The notes below the pieces were generated by a model, which saw nothing but the letters and a program-made list of their open reading frames with translations, was not told the origin of the DNA and did not search any database. The translations under genes were made by a program, and so were the position numbers. Source: Pseudomonadota bacterium (GTDB taxonomy: Bacteria; Pseudomonadota; Alphaproteobacteria; Caulobacterales; Caulobacteraceae). Taken from it: DNA of 64,000 nucleotides. The stretch covers positions 1 through 64,000 of the forward strand of contig JAEZEZ010000072.1 in the NCBI GenBank assembly GCA_023432855.1, read 5' to 3'. The first letter of the stretch is position 1; each line of letters opens with the position of its first letter. Of this stretch, positions 61,143-64,000 are shown piece after piece.

Positions 61143-61661
61143 ATGTTCGCTTTCACTGCCCTCGATGTCGACTCCGGCGCGGCCGCCTCTCCAGCCAGCG
61201 AGTCGATGGACTTTGCGCTCTTCCGCCCGCACCTGTTCTTCTACCGGCCGTGGGAAGGCAGGGGGGAGACCTTCACGCCCGATGGCAAGCGCCTGGTGGG
61301 CTTCACCGTGCGTGGAGAAGGCCGCTCGTCCTCGCAGCTCGGCCGAATCGTGCAGGACTGGCATTTCGACAACGGCCTTCGTCACACCGCGGAGTGGAAG
61401 GTCCTGTCCACCAGCGGCGCCGACTATCGGGCCGTCGACGCCAACACCGGCGTGGAGGCGCGGGGCCGCCAGGCCGGAGACGCCTTCATGTGGGTCATGA
61501 AGGTCAAGGGCCCGACCCCGTTCGGCGTCCGCACGGTGCGCACCGTCACGGTCTATCGCATGAAGGCGCCGGGCGTGGCCGAGGCGCATTCCACCTCGAC
61601 CATCTTCGGCTTCCTCCCGATCAACCGCTCGGTCGCGACCTACCGTCGTATCGAGGCCTAG
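61143..61661 (+). CDS. DUF3833-like protein
   Basis: The 172-residue protein is rich in beta-strand-type sequence: FFYRPWEGRGETFTPDGKR, VGFTVRGEGRSSSQLGRIVQDWHFDNG, AEWKVLSTSGADYRAVDAN and HSTSTIFGFLPINRSVATYRRI. The pattern 'G-x-F-x-DG...G' and the final strand run resemble DUF3833, but the match is by eye. No signal peptide is present from ATG 61143, which again lacks a Shine-Dalgarno sequence; TAGCTG ends five bases before it. It ends four bases inside the SDR gene on the other strand. Function is unknown. Confidence 0.72.
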   Translation: MFAFTALDVDSGAAASPASESMDFALFRPHLFFYRPWEGRGETFTPDGKRLVGFTVRGEGRSSSQLGRIVQDWHFDNGLRHTAEWKVLSTSGADYRAVDANTGVEARGRQAGDAFMWVMKVKGPTPFGVRTVRTVTVYRMKAPGVAEAHSTSTIFGFLPINRSVATYRRIEA

Positions 61662-62677
61662 CCCCCGTATCCCCCGATGATGGGGAGGATTTCGCCGGTG
61701 ATGTAGCTGGCGGTCTGGGGCGAGGCGAGGAAGACGAAGGCCGGGGCGATTTCCTCCGGCTGGGCCGGCCGCTTCATGTCGGTGTCCTTGCCGAAGTTCT
61801 TGAGTTCGCCGGCCGGCCGGTCCGCAGGATTGAGCGGCGTCCAGACGGGCCCGGGCGCGACCACGTTCACGCGGATTCCCTTGCCGATGAGGCTGTTGGC
61901 CAGCGAGCGGGCGAAGCTGTGAATGCCGCCCTTGGTCATCGAATAGTCGAGCAGTTCGGCCGAACCTCGCAGGCCGGTCACGGAACCCGTCATGAGGATG
62001 GACGAGCCTTCCCCCAGATGCGGGATGGCGGCGCGCGCCATCCGGAAATAGCCGCCGAGATTGGTGTTGAGCGTGTGATCCAGCTGCTCGTCGGTGATGT
62101 CGCCGATGTCCCCGGCGTGCTGCTGGAAGACGGCGTTGTTCACCAGGATGTCCAGCTTGCCCAGGTCTTCCACCGTGCGCTCGACCGCGGCCTTGCAGTA
62201 GTTGCTGTCCGAAACGTCGCCGGGCAGCAGGATGGCGCGGCGGCCCTCCTTCTCGACCGCCCGCTTCGTCTCCTCTGCGTCCTCGTGCTCTTCGAGGTAG
62301 GCGATCGCCACGTCGCAGCCTTCGCGCGCAAACAGCACCGCGACCGCGCGGCCGATCCCGGAGTCGGCCCCCGTCACCAGGGCCACCATATCCTTCAGCT
62401 TGTCCGAGCCCTTGTAGAAAGGCGCGTCGTACATGGGCTGGAGGTCGAGCTCGGCCTCCAGGCCGGGCTTGTCGAGATGCTGCCGGGGCAACGGGGGCGC
62501 CGGGTATTCACGTGCGCCCGTACGGGGAGGCCGGTCCTCGCCCCCATCCTGCTTCGGCTGGAACGACTTCTCTTCCTTGGCGTCGATGCCGTCCTGGATT
62601 TCGCGCTGGGTCTCGGCCGCGCGCTCGGCGGCGCCCTCGAATTCGGAGGTCTCGGTGTCGTGGCGGGTGTCGGTCAT
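61658..62677 (-). CDS. SDR family oxidoreductase (YghA/YhdF type) with N-terminal extension
   Basis: The protein is 339 residues from the ATG read from 62677 (GGAG upstream). About 90 charged residues (TETSEFEGAAERAAETQREIQDG, then QPKQDGGEDRPP) precede the Rossmann domain, as is usual for the YghA/YhdF-like glucose-and-ribitol-dehydrogenase group. The domain shows LVTGADSGIGRAVAVLF, VNNAV near 184, the catalytic Ser in LMTGSVTG and YSMTK with Tyr and Lys. It probably reduces or oxidises a polyol or aldehyde, with stress-response links in other bacteria. The substrate is unknown. Confidence 0.86.
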   Translation of the reverse strand: MTDTRHDTETSEFEGAAERAAETQREIQDGIDAKEEKSFQPKQDGGEDRPPRTGAREYPAPPLPRQHLDKPGLEAELDLQPMYDAPFYKGSDKLKDMVALVTGADSGIGRAVAVLFAREGCDVAIAYLEEHEDAEETKRAVEKEGRRAILLPGDVSDSNYCKAAVERTVEDLGKLDILVNNAVFQQHAGDIGDITDEQLDHTLNTNLGGYFRMARAAIPHLGEGSSILMTGSVTGLRGSAELLDYSMTKGGIHSFARSLANSLIGKGIRVNVVAPGPVWTPLNPADRPAGELKNFGKDTDMKRPAQPEEIAPAFVFLASPQTASYITGEILPIIGGYGG

Positions 62678-62733
62678 AGCGTTGCTCCGGCTGCAGCAGG
62701 AGCAAGGCGCGAAGCCCCGACGAAGTTCCGCTT

Positions 62734-63543
62734 TCAGGCTTCCGGCGTGGCGCCCGTCGCCCGAACGCGGGCCAGCTCGATGACCGCACTGCCCAGCGGC
62801 GTCGAGCCGGTGAGCGAGGAGATCACCCACGGTCCGCCGGCCCCCGCCCGTGCGAAGGAAACGTCGAACGGCTTGCGTAGCCCCTGGTTCTTTTCCTTCT
62901 TGCGCTTGAAGCCGGCCACCTCCTGGTAGGCCACCTTGCAGCGCACCACCTCGGTCAGGCCCAGTTTGGCCTCCCGGGCGTTTGGCGCGCTGGCGGTCCG
63001 CCCGCTGAAGACCAGGTTGTAGCGGCGCTTGCCGTCGAAGAACTTCCAGGCTCCCGAGCACAGCTGCGCCTGGCGGTCCGTAAGCGACACTCGCAGCAGG
63101 GCGGTCACCGGATCGACCGCCTCGAGCTTCTGGGCTCGAGAGGCGGGCGGATGGCCCATGTTCTTGTAGGCGGGCTGGGCCGCGGTGACGACGTCGCCGC
63201 CGGTCCACGACACGCGCACGGCGCGGGTGTCGTCGCCGTCGATGTTCTTCTGCGAGAACGTCCGGGGGCGGGCCAGGCCGTTGTCGATGGCGCCGTTGGC
63301 CGTCGCGGTCTGCTGGATCTTCTTGAACGCCGACAGGACGCCGTAGCTCCTCATGCGCACGACGGAGGAATAGCCGGCGTTGTCGGCCTCCTGGTCGACG
63401 GTGATGTCCAGCACCTTGACCAGCAGCTTGCCGTCATAGCCGAGGTTCAGGCGGAACTTGGCCGGCGCCTGGGCTTCGGCCGGAACGGTCAGGGCAAGGG
63501 CGCCGGCGGCGGCGGCCAGGCTCGAACGGATCAGGAAGCTCAT
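62734..63543 (-). CDS. Secreted DUF3108 protein
   Basis: The protein is 269 residues from the ATG read from 63543. The Sec signal peptide (MSFLIRSSLAAAAGALALTVPAEAQ in two runs) ends near residue 25. The mature part matches DUF3108: FRLNLGYDGKLLVKVLDITV, SVVRMRSYGVLSAFKKIQQ, PVTALLRV and DGKRRYNLVFSG near 170. It is a beta-rich periplasmic protein of unknown function that commonly lies near rpmB and cobT in alphaproteobacteria. It starts 153 bases from the divergent small membrane gene; that gap carries its promoter. Confidence 0.85.
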   Translation of the reverse strand: MSFLIRSSLAAAAGALALTVPAEAQAPAKFRLNLGYDGKLLVKVLDITVDQEADNAGYSSVVRMRSYGVLSAFKKIQQTATANGAIDNGLARPRTFSQKNIDGDDTRAVRVSWTGGDVVTAAQPAYKNMGHPPASRAQKLEAVDPVTALLRVSLTDRQAQLCSGAWKFFDGKRRYNLVFSGRTASAPNAREAKLGLTEVVRCKVAYQEVAGFKRKKEKNQGLRKPFDVSFARAGAGGPWVISSLTGSTPLGSAVIELARVRATGATPEA

Positions 63544-63584
63544 TGAACGGTTGGTCCTCGGGCAGGCTTCGTTGGACGCGGATA

Positions 63585-63614
63585 TATAGTGCCGCAGGCT
63601 GAACCCTGCATGAA
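63585..63614 (-). promoter_or_regulatory. Putative promoter of the DUF3108 gene with an internal dyad
   Basis: On the minus strand TTCATG (63609-63614) and CTATAT (63585-63590) are 18 bases apart, followed by more A/T. GCAGG at 63594-63598 and CCTGC at 63605-63609 form a small dyad within the spacer and the -35 edge, a possible operator. The strength of the -35 is moderate. Confidence 0.33.
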
Positions 63615-63695
63615 GACTCCCGTATGGGGCGGCATTCGGGCGCGCGTTGGCGCCCGAACCTTCACGAACCGGCCGAAGGATGCGATGAGCGCGGC

Positions 63696-63905
63696 ATGGC
63701 GACACAACCCCCGCAACAGACCCGCAAGATGTGGAGGGTCTGGCTCTACGCCATCGCCGTGGCGGTGAACCTGTTCGCCACCGGCGTTCTGGTGGTCGAT
63801 GTCCTCGGCGGCGGCGAAATCACCACCCACGGGCTCGTCAGCGTCGCCCTTACCGGCATCTTCGCCGCCTTCCTGGTTTGGGAGGCCCGCAAGCCGAAGG
63901 CTTAG
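63696..63905 (+). CDS. Small two-helix membrane protein
   Basis: The 69-residue protein from ATG 63696 has a basic Gln-rich start (TQPPQQTRKMWR) and two membrane helices, near 15-33 and 43-60, followed by a short basic tail (EARKPKA). No family is recognised. It is divergent from DUF3108 and lies directly before the promoter of the next gene. Coding is supported by the coherent two-helix pattern and GC-rich third positions. Confidence 0.65.
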   Translation: MATQPPQQTRKMWRVWLYAIAVAVNLFATGVLVVDVLGGGEITTHGLVSVALTGIFAAFLVWEARKPKA

Positions 63906-63912
63906 GGCCGCC

Positions 63913-63942
63913 TTGACGCCCGGGGCCTGTTCGGCCTATATC
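63913..63942 (+). promoter_or_regulatory. Promoter of the gene beyond the right edge
   Basis: TTGACG at 63913-63918 and TATATC at 63937-63942 are 18 bases apart, the best match to a sigma-70-type promoter in the window and close to the Caulobacter consensus TTGACG with CTATATC. No gene is visible downstream within the remaining 58 bases, so it drives a gene that starts after 64000. DUF3108 genes are often beside rpmB in related genomes, so a ribosomal-protein gene is a reasonable guess. Confidence 0.55.
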
Positions 63943-63951
63943 GCCGCTCCC

Positions 63952-63988
63952 GCGCGGGGGAGCGATCTCCCGCGCGCATCTGTTTTTT
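63952..63988 (+). terminator. Attenuator-like terminator hairpin in the leader of the next gene
   Basis: GCGCGGGGGAG (63952-63962) pairs with CTCCCGCGCGC (63967-63977) through ten of eleven bases (one G-G mismatch) with the loop CGAT; TTTTTT follows at 63983-63988. An overlapping alternative hairpin, GCTCCC 63946-63951 with GGGAGC 63958-63963, would prevent it. The layout fits transcription attenuation a few bases after a promoter. There is a five-base gap between stem and T-run, which weakens termination. Confidence 0.5.
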
Positions 63989-64000
63989 CCGCTGAAGGTT

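Overview
The window looks like a chromosomal segment of an alphaproteobacterium of the order Caulobacterales, with a Phenylobacterium- or Caulobacter-like gene set. The evidence is the very high G+C with G/C at third codon positions, many ATGA and GTGA start/stop overlaps, small alphaproteobacterial marker families (DUF2093, DUF4170, DUF3035, DUF3108), the aerobic cobaltochelatase subunit CobS, a TipF-like degenerate EAL protein, a MutL with endonuclease motifs, and promoters of the TTGAC-N17-TAnnnn kind. Seventy protein genes were called. I saw no rRNA, tRNA, CRISPR array, insertion sequence or prophage. Almost all of the window is ordinary, densely packed core chromosome.

Layout. 0-8.3 kb: flavoprotein, RluF-like pseudouridine synthase, DUF885 metallopeptidase with a small low-GC HTH-like gene hooked to its stop, secreted DxDGDGxxD protein, UbiD decarboxylase, and two uncharacterised membrane proteins. 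8.4-17.9 kb: M14 peptidase, then a long co-directional run from PmbA through an inositol-phosphatase-family enzyme, DUF4170, two tiny membrane proteins, an MsbA-like ABC exporter, a DUF374 acyltransferase, WaaA and LpxK, which together make and export lipid A/Kdo. 17.8-27.5 kb: amidohydrolase, L,D-transpeptidase-like protein, PurD, XseA, DUF2093, M23 peptidase, response regulator, LpxL-type acyltransferase, SDR and TipF. 27.6-38.4 kb: Ada, class-C serine hydrolase, HAD hydrolase, MaoC, RibF, IleS, LspA, DUF3035 lipoprotein and a strong terminator, then MutL.

38.4-42.1 kb: RsmD, PlsC and CdsA run leftward while a small membrane protein and a CDP-alcohol phosphatidyltransferase run rightward, forming a phospholipid-making module. 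42.2-49 kb: RluB-like enzyme with a long basic tail, TadA, VOC protein, the overlapping operon aroK-aroB-CorC/HlyC-GNAT, and XerD. 49-52.5 kb: the most accessory-looking part, a four-gene leftward operon (acyltransferase 3, two membrane proteins, winged helix) behind a promoter whose -35 lies inside an operator-like dyad, facing a ToxR/CadC-like membrane regulator. 52.6-64 kb: AccA, LprI-like protein, threonine aldolase, ATP-dependent DNA ligase, DUF1294, hybrid histidine kinase, BolA, J-domain protein, CobS, DUF3833-like protein, SDR, DUF3108, a small membrane protein, and the promoter and attenuator-like leader of a gene that starts beyond the window.

No wholly new defence or metabolic system stands out. 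The observations I would follow up are (1) a set of genes with no Shine-Dalgarno sequence whose predicted -10 element lies 6-9 bases before the start codon, implying leaderless mRNAs; (2) an inverted repeat that would bury the ribosome-binding site of a small membrane gene; (3) two mutually exclusive hairpins in the leader at the right edge; (4) the operator-controlled four-gene membrane operon; and (5) the divergent CdsA/CDP-alcohol-transferase module. All functional names come from recognising motifs by eye; no database search was run.
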